Origin: Romanomermis culicivorax
Lineage: Eukaryota; Nematoda; Enoplea; Mermithida; Mermithidae
Assembly: GCA_963922205.1 (NCBI GenBank)
Contig: CAWUHX010000085.1
Coordinates: 186,001 to 250,000 of the forward strand
Direction of reading: 5' to 3'
DNA length: 64,000 nt
Below the pieces are notes generated by a model, which saw nothing but the letters and a program-made list of their open reading frames with translations, was not told the origin of the DNA and searched no databases. Of the stretch, positions 47,361 to 58,900 are shown one piece after another (position 1 is the stretch's first letter; every line of letters starts with the position of its first letter). The position numbers and the translations under genes are program-made.

Positions 47361-49793
47361 ATGGATACCTCATTTGGAGGCTATACGGAGTACAGCTTCC
47401 CTCATTACGAGGCAAATCCGAATAGAGGGAGAGACGTAAGCATCCCTAAAGGCATTCATCCAGATTATACCGTCAAGGAAAAAAGTAAGAATGTGGATGG
47501 GTATGATACAGTAAGTGAGGATGAAGAGTTTGAAGAAGCTTTGTCAGAAAAGCAGATTAGAACTCGAATTACGAAGAAGGTGATAGATATGGTTAATCAA
47601 GGGAAGAGTTTCAGTAGACTTGATGAACCAGTATCTATAGTTTTGTACGAGAATTTCCTAAGGTATAGGAAAGAAACTAAGCAGTTGTTGGAGATAACAT
47701 CTCTGGAAGTTGATTACCATGAGTATGAACTAGTCAGAGTATTGAATGGTAAAGACTGGTACATAAGACAACACTAGAGTATGGATATCGCTCCTTATTC
47801 TGAAATATTGATTGAGGACAATTTTAAGAATTTGGAGGCAGTATGTAATAAACTTCCCCTTATGTTTCATTTATTTTGGCCACATTGTAGAGAGGAAGCA
47901 GAGGAGTACCTTACTTCTCTCCTTGACCACAACTATTTGAGATCCTTTAGCCCCGAGGGAAAGGAGCAAATCTTGAAGATGTTGTGGAGGGGAGATAGGT
48001 ATGGTCAGTATTTATCGTTTTTGAATAGTCTTCCAGTGACAGAGGTGCATACGCCAACTAAAGGCGATGCGATTACATGTTGGGGAAATCGTTTCGGATT
48101 TTTGCCGATCCGATTTTGGCCTAAGAAGAAATCGTGAGAGCAAAGACCGGCAGACAAGAGGAAGCATTTGGCGGAATGTCCGCAGTACAAAGACAACCGG
48201 TACTGCTATCAAAGGTTTTATTTCCGTCAAATAGCAGTCCGAGTGCCAGGTTTGGGATACCCGATAGATATGAGCGAGGAGGCTACAAAGGAGAACCAAA
48301 AGAAAAGTGTGTTAGCGTATCAACGGGAATACGTTCCAGGTTACGAGCCGCCATTTTTTGAGCCAATATTGCTGTCTGATGCTCCAGGTTTCTAAATTAC
48401 GCATGTTGGCAATAAGGTTGTGGTGACGCGGATAGGTAGGCAACCAGTAGTGCCAGTTACAGGCACTAAGGTTAGCACAGCGGTGAGTCAGCAATCTGGA
48501 GTTGATATGAGTAGTATGGATCAGGTGCAGGGGATGCAGGCTGAGCCTCTTGCGGCGAAAGCACAGCAACAAGCGATACCTGCAGACCTCAACACCCCCA
48601 TTGATTTAAATCAGGTAGGAGATGATTCAGAAGTGGACAAGGAGGTCACTGTTGAATCATGGATACAACCTGAGGAAGAAACGCAGGTAACCTCCTTGGT
48701 AGATCAGACAGAAAGTTTACTTTCTGGAATGGATGTTAGGGCACAGCAAATGTTGGATGAAAGCAATCTGATAACCATTGCTGCAAGTCCAACTATAGAG
48801 GAAATTGAAGCAAGGCTCAGGGAGCAGGCTGAGAAGGAAATCGAAAGGCAGAAAGAGATTTTTGTTAAACAGCTTGCGGAGCAGAAAGCAAGATTAGATC
48901 AGCAGCAAAAGCAGCTGGAGCAAGTATTGGCTGGTTTTATGGCGCAGCCGACGCCTCTGGCGCCGCCTACAGTCGTGCAAGCTCTGGCCAAGCCGTCTAC
49001 TGCTTATCATATCCCGAAATTGCCGGCGCAGCCTGCTAGTACGCAGGCCATCCAACCTGCGGTCAGCAAGGTTACGCCGACAGTTCAAGTAGCGCCCAGA
49101 GATCCAGGAATAGATGGTGGTATACCAGGTACGTATACCACCGAGGAGGTTAGGAAATTCAGAGCAGAAGGTTGTACGGACGACCAGATTAAAAGATTAG
49201 GAAGGAGGAAGTTAGCCGGAAGGGCCAATAGGGCTAAAAGGAGAGATGGGGAAGATGTGATAGAAATTACTGATGATGAAGAAGAGAAGACAGGGAGTTC
49301 TACGTCTGTGGACTTGAAATTTGCTGGATCTACTACCTTGTTGACAGATTCAACCAAGTCCAAGACTAGAACTACGCCAATGAGCCTGATGCCTGGAACC
49401 ACAAGTTCTACGAGTCAAGTGCAGTCAATGGTAGCTTCGGCTAAAGTACCTAGTAAATCGGCTGCTTCTCAGGTAAGTGCAACGACGAAAAGTACTTTGG
49501 CTAAGCCTGTGTCTAAAGTGGACTGGACTTCTCAGCAGAACCAGAGCAGTTCCTCTGGGAAAAAAGTTATTTCTAAACCCTCTGCATCGGAACCGACTAA
49601 ATCGGTCAAGAGAAGTAGAGATAAGGAAGTAACTTTGGAGTACCTGAGTTCTGTTTTGAGAGACTACTGGGATGTCCATAAGAAGTTTCCAGTGGTGAAG
49701 GGAAGGATAGATTTTTCGACACCGGAGGTGATCGAATTCTTTCACAGGATATGCCAGATGATGATAGGAATCAAATCATCTGGGCATTGGTGA
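47361..49793 (+). pseudogene. Gypsy-2 ORF4, long protein of unknown function
   Basis: A single frame of about 810 codons from ATG 47361 is broken only by TAG 47775, TGA 48135 and TAA 48393. Features in order: acidic N-terminus (VSEDEEFEEAL); helical part with LFWPHCREEAEEYL; a basic segment with Cys and His (KRKHLAECPQYKDNRYC) that may bind metal; a strong coiled coil (EKEIERQKEIFVKQLAEQK) at about 48820-48930; Pro/Ala-rich linker; a basic patch (RRKLAGRANRAKRR) followed by acidic DEEE; Ser/Thr-rich tail; a final helical segment before 49793. No family is recognised. Coiled coil, basic patch and position suggest a structural or nucleic-acid-binding protein, but that is a guess. Confidence 0.6.
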
Positions 49794-50683
49794 ATAATGG
49801 AGTAGAGGAGCTTTATGAGAACTATGGGGATCACTTTGAGCTCCAAGGTGGTTTCCTGTATGATCACATAAACGTTCCTGAGCCCATTTGGGAGTATATT
49901 TGGCTCAAATTTATGCCAAATTGGTTTCATCATTTTGATGCTGAAATAGTAATGGCAGCCGTGAGATACTTATGTACCATGGTGTTGCTAAAGTTAGCAC
50001 AAAAGCAGTTGGGCCCAAGACATATTGGTGCAGTTTATGCACGGGCCAAGTCATTTGTGACAGAGAGATATTATTCTATCTACTTGCAGGGAGAGGGTAG
50101 TACTGCATTCAGGGAAGCGTATGCCAACTGAATGCAGGAACACCAGCAAACTGCAGTGGATATGGCAGCAAAGAGAAGGTTGTCTGATATGGTTCAGAAG
50201 TTTTCTGGTAAATTCCAGAAAGCTGAGGATGAGGAGGGGCAACCCTTCAAGATTCCCATTTTAATGGAAAGGCAACCTAGAGATACATCCAGGACTAGGA
50301 GCCAGCACTTGCCACAATCGCCTCACTCCCAGGGTGGGCACCAGCCTGGAGTATTCAAATTACCATAGGCAAATCAACAGAGTCAAGGAAGGTCCAGTAC
50401 CTCAGCTTCTGGAGTATCTTCGGTAAGTTCCACTCAGAGCTCATACCAGAGGGGAACTGGAGGGGGATATGGCCGAGGCCGGGGTCAGGGACAGGGTCAA
50501 GGAAGACCCTTCAGGATGGTTAATCCGCAACTGCATACAGGTCAGGCGATGGGCGGAGCCCCTCGTGTGAATCAACCTCGAGGAGCTTTTGGGGGATTCC
50601 TCAGGGGTCATGGAGCTCGGGGTGGTCCCTACCCTCGCCTTTGTAGCTTCCAATACGGCGGTCATGGTGGCGGTGGGCAACAA
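49751..50683 (+). pseudogene. Gypsy-2 ORF5, Gly/Arg-rich C-terminus
   Basis: It begins at ATG 49751 inside the end of ORF4 (43-nt overlap, -1 frame), which suggests either a -1 frameshift fusion or an overlapping start. The frame stays open to about 50683 apart from TGA 50129 and TAG 50366. The first 130 residues are helical and aromatic-rich (EELYENYGDHFELQ, PIWEYIWLKFMPNWF). The rest is Gln/Ser-rich and ends in RG/GG repeats (GGGYGRGRGQ, RGGPYPR), like nucleocapsid or RGG-type RNA-binding tails. Together with ORF4 it has a gag-like design, but no homology is recognised. Confidence 0.55.
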
Positions 50684-51426
50684 TAATTTTATATAGCCGC
50701 ATCGTTTTTGGACCAAAATTAATTATTTCGTACAAATTTTATTTCAAAAATACATAAATACAAAAACACAAATAAAATACAAAATACAAAAAAAAATATA
50801 TTATCTCGTTTTATTGTTGCTTTAAAATTTTAAATTTTTTCTTGTTTCCGGTGCCCAAAAGTTGCCCGGCAAAATTCGGTATTTCCGTCCATCTTATTTT
50901 GGGTGTGTACATAGCCCTCGTATTTTTCTCCATTACTTTCAGGGCCTGAAAAAGATGAAGACGTGAAAATTTTATTTGCATTTATAAAATTATTTCGTAA
51001 ATTTGAAATATTTTATAGAAAATCTTTTTTACTGAGTAGATTTGTATTGGACGGAGCGATGTGGCAAACGGCTGACCATAGAGGAAGCACACCTGGGGTA
51101 CCTCATCACCGACGTTGTAAAAACCAGTACAGGGGAGAAGAGGAATGGCGACGCCCCGGATCTAGGCACAGATCAACGTCAAAGTGCAGGCCAAACTACA
51201 TTCGTAATCGTTTCCAGTAGCCTGAAAAGGAGTGCCCTGTCGAATGGATTGGTCAAGGTCGCCATCACCTGAAGGACCTGGTAGGGGCTGGATCACATTT
51301 TGGAGGGGGTAGCCCCAAAAATTTGTTTTCCGAGGGGAAAACTGTTATGCAGTGGGGGCCTCAGTATGAGACTCAGGCTGCAGAAAGGTTTTCACCTCCA
51401 GTTGGTTGGTTTTGAGGGCCGAGGGA
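50684..51426 (+). other. Gypsy-2 3' region
   Basis: Mostly non-coding. 51042-51272 reads open for 76 residues without ATG (RLTIEEAHLGYLITDVV) and has coding-like composition; it may be an exon or relic. Purine-rich GAGGGCCGAGGGA directly precedes the 3' LTR as a polypurine tract. Confidence 0.45.
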
Positions 51427-51938
51427 TGTTGGGGTGGCCTCAGGTGCACATGTTCAGCTTCCGGCGTCAGTGCGCAGGTGGTTGGACACGGCGAAAAGTG
51501 GCGAAAAGAAAAAGAATATTTGCATAGATATATGCTGCCACTGTTTCGCGTTTTTTATGTTTGTTAGTCATTGTTAGAAAATATTGTTTTATGGAGCCTC
51601 CCCGCCATCGCCTACTTTTTATAATATTTTTGTTTATTATTATTTATTTGGGGTCGCACGTCGTCACCCAATACACTTTGAACCTGTAAGTGTATTGTTT
51701 TGTGAGCGTAGGGGAGGAGTGTATAAGTTTAGGTGTGGAGACTTGGGTAGGATCTCCTGAGGTACGTACCAAGGTGTTCTGCCTGAGGTTTGGTGAAAGT
51801 TCTGGCGAGTATCTGGTGAAACGTCTGGGAGAGTTCTTAGTTTATTGTTTTTGTTAGCCTGTGGTCAGAACTGTTGCAACTCTCTTTGTCTAAACCCAAA
51901 GGCCAGTTACATCAACTCTCACCCACAGCAGCCTAACA
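51427..51938 (+). repeat. Gypsy-2 3' LTR
   Basis: 512 bp, the same length as the 5' LTR, with about 17 differences by eye, mostly transitions. Confidence 0.93.
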
Positions 51939-52254
51939 CATCGCTACCGTTCCACTTGAGACTACTGTCTGGCAGGGCTTTTACTTTTTACTGTGTGCAG
52001 GTGTTGTTTACGAATTTTATGAGAAATTAATGTAGCCGTGGAATGTGTACTTTAGTGTAGGTTCTAGGGCACCAGCTACTGATGTGCAAATTAATTGGGG
52101 CGTCTTAATAAGGTCAATAGCGGCTACTGGGGTGTGGAAGGATCAAAATAAAGTACTTCACATAATTTACAGGAATGTTTGGGTGTGAATCCCAGATACC
52201 CTTGAGACGATAGATTAAGAAATGAAATAATATTTAATAATGATTATGACATAG

Positions 52255-52714
52255 GCTCAAATTACAGAAAGTGGGTTAAATGTGGGTAAGTAAAATGGCG
52301 GGTAAAATCATAGGTAAATAAAAGTCGAGTAAAATCTCGGGTAAAATCGTAGGTAAATAAAACTCGAGTAAAATCTCGGGTTAAAGCCGGGTAAAGTTCG
52401 GGTAAAATCGTGGGTAAAATGATGGGTTAAAGGCAGGTAAAATCGTGAGTAATTTTTTTTACCATCGATTTTATCCAATTCGAGATTACTGAAAGTGAGT
52501 AAAGTAAAAGTCGGGTAAAAAGTTGATGAAAAAGACGTGAAAATAACCTGCGATTTTACCCGAACTTTACTCGGCTTTAACCCGAGATTTTAGTCGAGTT
52601 TTATTTACCTACGATTTTACCCGAGATTTTACTCGACTTTTATTTACCTATGATTTTACCCGCCATTTTACTTTTACTCTTACCCACGTTTAACCCACTT
52701 TCTGTAATTTGGGC
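52255..52714. mobile_element. 460-bp fold-back element, CATAG target duplication
   Basis: Ends GCTCAAATTACAGAAAGTGG and its near-perfect inverse; the arms pair over roughly 180 bp each. CATAG lies on both sides (52250-52254, 52715-52719). The arms are built from GGGTAAAATC-type units repeated at 10-25-bp spacing. No coding capacity. It sits in the solo LTR. Confidence 0.85.
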
Positions 52715-52913
52715 CATAGTGTACACTATATATTTACAGTACTGGGTTGGCATGTACGTTACAACAGCCAAAAAAACTGCATTTTCAAGAAAGATTCAAA
52801 TTTAATCAAAACCATTAAGAAATCGATAATTCAACATATCAGTAATATGTACAATTCATATCTAAAAAGACCAGTTTTGTAATTTTGAGCCTAGAAAAAA
52901 TAACAAATGTTGA

Positions 52914-55900
52914 TCAACTTTGTGTCGACAGTCCTGGCAACTGCTGAGTCCCATTTTCATTTGTAAGAGCGTTGAACGCCAGCTCAACGCCCGCCACTTT
53001 GGACGTTGGCGTCGTCCATTGTCGGTTCATGGGAGAAACAACGTTCGGAGATTTTTTAGACGAGTTTGTCTCAACAGTGGTTGTTATTTTCCCATGTTCA
53101 AATGTCCTACCGGATGCGTATTCTTCTAAAACGTATTGGTAACTGTTCTCCCAATCCCACAGATCGGACGGTTTTAAATTGTTGGCGGCGCCGATATCAA
53201 TTAAAATTGACTTCAGTTGATCATAGTTGGGTTTGCTGTCAAAACTGCGGAAAAAATATATCAGAACCTAAACAGGAAAATCGTGTTGCGTTGGAAACCT
53301 TCATCATGACTATTATTCGAGACAGTTTGACACTTTTGATTACAGTGCCACTACAGTCTACCTATAAAGTTTTGATTATCCACTCAAAGTTCTGGGTCCA
53401 TTTGCACTAACAGAGCAGTTTGCAAGTCAAATTCAAGAGTTTAAGACCCGGTTGCACAGATATCCCCCTTCTGGAAAGGTATTCGGCCAAATCATCGCTT
53501 ACATTACATTGAGAATTTCGGATTTCATTAGTCGTTCAGATGTGATCTTTACATCGAAAAATCTCAGAGCAGTGCATTTCAAGGAGTTCAGGGGTCATTG
53601 CATAACACGTTTTCAGTATTAAAAATGCTAAGCTCACTAGAAATGGAAAATTTTATGTTACATTATAGCAATTAAATTTTTTGGATAGATGTTCTTTTTT
53701 GTGCCTACGAGTAACAGCAGCAATAACTTCCTTTCGGCTTTTTCTTTCAGCAGGCCTACAAAACGGTTGTCTTTTTCCTGCTGCCTATGTTCTGTATTAA
53801 AAAACACAGCAACTAATTTGGTTGCTGCATCGAAGGCATAGACGTATTTATCATGATGGTTTACTTGTGTGTGTGACAAGTCTTCTTTTTTTGCCGATTT
53901 TCGATATAATATTGTTCGATATTATTTTCCATATTTTCGATTGCGGATTTTTGATATAATAATACAATTATTTGGATTTTACAATATGACGAGGAACAAT
54001 AATAAAAACTATATGAAATGGAAATCGGAAGAGAATTCTGCAAAACATTCAAAAATTCAGAAAATTGGCGAAAATTTAAATCAAAATATGGCCGAAGAAA
54101 ATGATGAAGATTCGTTGAATTTTACATCAATTTTGAAGCGTGTCCCCTCATTATAATCCGACATGAAAGACATTAAACCTTGAGTAGAAACTATCGATCA
54201 AAAAACGCGAAAATCGGCAATCTGGGTGCACAATTTTCCCACAGACTTATTCCAGATTGAACCAAAACAGGACTTTGATACAAAACAACATCAGGTAAAA
54301 CAATTTTTTAAACAAGCGATGCAAATGCCCCAAGACAAGGTCGACAAATTTAATTTTGATCATATTGGCGTCCTAAACATAAATAAGACTTTTCCAGACG
54401 TTAAAATCGATTTTTCTTTGATCAATCGAAAATATTATGCTTCAAAATTTGTGAGAAAATTGGGCGTTTTTAACAAAGATCGAAAACGGCCAACCATTTG
54501 GTCTGATGATTTAACGCCACAACAACGAAAAATCAAGGAAAGAAAAACGTCAAGCCAAAGATAAAAATAAAAAATAATAGCATCTGGTATAAGATATAAG
54601 TTGTTTATTTTTTTTTTGCAATTATTTTTCATGTTTGCTCACTTTCTAATTTTCTATATTTTTTTTACTTTTTCTACTCCTGGTTTAAAGACATAAACCA
54701 GCTATATTAACTTGAGTAATAAAATTATCTTACTATGTGAGAAGGTTTAAAGGTACCCCAATATTTAGAGCACTGAAAGATTGCACCATATCTCAATGTT
54801 GGTTAACTTTGTTATCCATTATTTGAGAGGGTTTAAAGGTACCCCAATAGTGAGAGTGCTAAAAGATTGCGCCAAACTTTAAATTGATCTAGTCAAATCA
54901 ATTTCATTGTTGTTATAGTGAGAGGGTTTAAAGGTACCCCCAATAGTGAGAGCGCTGAAAGATTGCGCCAATTCTTTTCCATTATCTAAAGTGTCACCTG
55001 CAATTTTTAGGAAAAATAAAGATATACATTGAAACTAGTCAAAGCAGGAACATTTCATATGAAAAATTGATAATCTTCTACATATACATGCACACACAAA
55101 TCTCACTCATTCGTAAAATACGGCTGTGACATGCCTTCAATGCTACATCTTTTTATGTCTTAAAATCTTAATTTCTTCTCATTAAATGTTAAAGGTATAA
55201 ATAATTTAGATGTAAAAAGGAAAATAATCTTTACACAATGTAAAAAAAAATCATTATGACATCATACTGTTCCAACAAGAAAAATCGAAAATAAACTGAC
55301 ACTAGAATGGGGATGTGGTGATGATAAAATATTCTCCTCACATGGAACGTCAAATTTTAGAGGGGTTGCAATTTTTTTAAATAACACGTTCATGCACACT
55401 GTCAGAAGAATCCATGAAGATCAAGAAGGTTGTTATATCTTTCTAGAGATAGCATTAAGTGAGACAGTATTTATCGTAGCAAATGTTCATGCACCAGTTA
55501 ATGAAAAAGAACAAACAATCTTTTGGAGTTATTTATTTCAAGAACTAAAGAAGTTCAACAAAAATGACCTCCCACTCATTCTGGGAAGGGATTTCAACAT
55601 TACAGTAAACCCAGTTCTTGATAAAGCTGGTGGAAACTTATCAAACCACAAGAAAAAATCAACTTCTGAGTTGATGAGGTACATCACACAAAAAGATCTT
55701 GTGTGATGTATTCCAATTTAAACATCCATCGACATGAAGGTTCACATGGTATCAACAATGACTGGTGATGATGAAATGTAGATTAGATTATTTCTTTGTA
55801 TCAGAGGAGTTGATCAATGACATCTCTACATGCAATGTCATTAGTGGTTTCCCATCAGATCATAATGGCATTATATTCAATCTAATTGGGAAACTATACA

Positions 55901-58900
55901 AGAAAAGAGGCCCTGGATTCTGGCATTTTAACAACTCTTCAGTAAAGGATGAAAACTACAAAAAGCACCTCCAATCCACCATAAATAAAGCAACTGATGA
56001 AGCAAAAAATACCACTTTTGATCCTTCGCACACTTTGGACTATGTTAAATACAGAATAAAAACTGAGACAATCTCATATGGCAAAGAAATAGCAAAGAAA
56101 AAAGAGACTCAGAAGCTGCATTAAAGCAAGAACTACAGACCCTAGAAGAACAGATTGATGCCATGATACTCCCAACAAGCTGCTCAAGACTGTATGAGCT
56201 AAAAACAGAATTAAATGTAATCTCAGAAAAAAAGTAAGATTTTCTATGGAAAAAAACAAAAGTAAAGTGGAATTTACAGGGTGAAAACCCCTCAAAATAC
56301 TTCTTGAACCTCGAAAAAAGAAACTACAATAAAAAATGCATCACAAACCTTAGGAGCTCAGATGGGAGAACAATAGACGACCGACCACAAATCTCCCAAT
56401 GCATCTATGAATTTTATAGCAAACTGTACGATAAGAATTCTAGGATTAGAGAAGATGACATCAAAAAATTTTTTGGAACAATACAACATAGTGACATAAA
56501 AAAATCTCAGACAACCAGAAGGAACTACTAGAAAAAGATATTTCAGATGCAGAATTTAGAACCACATTGTTCTCAATGAAAAACAGAGAGAAAGAAAGAA
56601 AAACAGAAGGTGATGATGGCTTGACAGTGGAATTTTACAAGAACTTTTGGGAAATCATCAAACAGCCACTCATCCAATGTTTAAACTATTGTCTTGAATG
56701 TGGTCACATGTCAACCTCCCCAGAAACGTCGCATAATTATTCTTATACCAAAAGATGGAAAAGACACCTTGGACCTGTCAAATTGGAGACCCATTTCACT
56801 AATTAATGTAGATTACAAGATACTTGCTAAAGTGCTAGCAAATAGATTAAAAAGTAACGTTAAAAACATAATACATGAAGATCAGAAGGGTTTTGTGTCA
56901 TCAAGGTATATTGGGAAAAATATCAGATATCTCATTGACATTATTCAATATTGTGAGTCCAAACAGAAATCTGGTTATCTAGCATCATTGGACATTCAAA
57001 AGGCATTTGATTCCCTGGATCAAACATAGTGAAATCATTAGAACACTTCAATATAGGATCAAAATTCTGTAGCTGGATACAAACACTATACAGAGATGCA
57101 GTTGCAGAGGGAGTTGTACTCAACTCAGGCTACAGTACAAAAAGATTCAAACTTTTAAGGGGTGTAAGGCAAAGTTGTCCAATCTCTCCCTACTTGTTTA
57201 TCTGCTCTATGGAAGAAATGGCCATTGCCTTAAGACAATCACAAACTTTCAAGGGCATTGAGATTGCAGATCAGGTTAATAAAGTCTGCATGTATGCAGA
57301 TGACACTGTAATCCTGGCAAACAATATACATGACTTTGAAAATGCCATGAAGATAATAAATGATTTCTCTCATGCCTCTGGTCTAAGGGTAAACTTAGGG
57401 AAGACTCAGATTTTAGGACTTGGGAAACCCAACTGTAGGGAAAAGAAATTAATGAACTACAATATAGTGTACACAATTAAAATACTTGGCATTTATTTCT
57501 CTTATGATAAAGAAAAAATGTACCATAAAAACTTTGGAGAAAAACTGGAAAAATGTCAAAAAGAGTGTGAATGATGGGGATCAAGAGGGCTAACTTTCTT
57601 CCGCAAAATAATAATATGGAATTACCTCATATTATCCAAATTAATCTACAGTATGAATAATTTAGAGACACCTCCCAACTTGATAAAAAACACTAACACA
57701 CTGTTATGCAAATTCCTTTGGAATAGTGCAACATCAAAAATTAAATCCGATGTCATGATACAAAACTACTCAGAAGGTGGCATAAAAATGCCTGATAATG
57801 GAACTGACTTCATCATCTCTGAAAGCCAAATGGCTTATTAGGCTTACAAATGGTTCTGCAAAATGGTGTCAAATCGGTATTAGTCCACTCAAGAAAATAG
57901 GACGACTTGAGACAATAATACAATCCAACTTCTCAGTTCAGACTCTACAAGCTACAGTATGTCCCTTCTATGCCGAAATCTTGCAAACTGTTATAAATAT
58001 TCCTACCAGCAACATCTATAAAATTCCCACTCCCATGCAAGCAGTTTTACAAAATATCAACAATAACAGATACATAATTAGTGAAAACAAAGCAATTTAC
58101 TTGCCAGAGCTCCAGAATTCAAACTTCAAGTACATCTTCCATTGGTTAGATAGTGATTGTACTATCAAAAACTTTGAACAACTAAATAAAGAGGGTTGCA
58201 AAATAACAATCTAAAAGTACTATACTCAATTCCAAACAACTGGAAGAAGCTGATCAGGGAAAAATACAATACAAAAAAGAAATTGAGGAGTTTTCACCTC
58301 AAATGACAAAACTCAGGCAGATTCATAACATTAAAAAAAGCATGACAAGTGCTAGAAACACAGCCTCCAGGGGAGAAATCTTCTGGAGGAATAGATTGAA
58401 TCTCAAGCCTGATGAAACGTTCGATGCTGCTTGGAATATACTGAGTAAAATGCTAGTAAGCAATAAATATAAACAGTTCCAATTCAAAGTACTGTACAAC
58501 ATACTAATTACTGGAAAGCTATTAGAGAAATACAAGATCAAAGAATCAAGTCCATGCTACTTTTGTGATGAACCAATTGAGGGCATTTTACATGCCTTAT
58601 TTGAATGTCCTGTATCACTTTTCTTTTGGAACCTCATTGAAGAAAATACCGAACTATCTAGGGACAAGAAAATCCAGTTTACCAAAGAAACTGTTATACT
58701 GGGTTTTTTAAAGCACTCAACCTAGTATTAACAGTTGCAAAATTCTATCTGTATAAAGCAAGAACTACAAAATTTATGCCGTGCTTACAAGCCCTGAAAA
58801 GGCTTTTACCACGTGAGTTAAAAATATTTCGAACTTCAAACATCTCTGAAACTTGCTGTACCTCTATTGAGGAATATTTCAAACAATGAACAGTGGAGTA

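Larger units (their letters stand above)
37432..51938 (+). mobile_element. Gypsy-2: 14.5-kb LTR retrotransposon with extra 3' genes
   Basis: LTRs of 512 bp each (37432-37943 and 51427-51938) begin TGTTGGGG and end CCTAACA. CATC flanks both sides (37428-37431, 51939-51942). A possible primer-binding site TGGTGGACTCTTAAC starts at 37946. The order gag-PR-RT-RH-IN is that of Gypsy. The roughly 6.7 kb from pol to the 3' LTR is far longer than needed for an env-like gene and holds an exonuclease and two further ORFs. By eye the LTRs differ at about 17 of 512 sites, so insertion is fairly recent. Each long frame is broken by a few stops. Confidence 0.93.
36925..52763 (-). mobile_element. Solo Gypsy-1 LTR, split by Gypsy-2 and by a fold-back element
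   Basis: Read on the minus strand, pieces 52715-52763, about 51943-52254 and 36925-37431 form one LTR of about 870 bp matching 16206-17069. ACAG flanks it on both sides (36921-36924, 52764-52767), a 4-bp target duplication like that of Gypsy-1. No internal Gypsy-1 sequence remains, so LTR-LTR recombination removed it before the later insertions. A run of 14 G lies in it at about 37019-37032. Confidence 0.85.
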
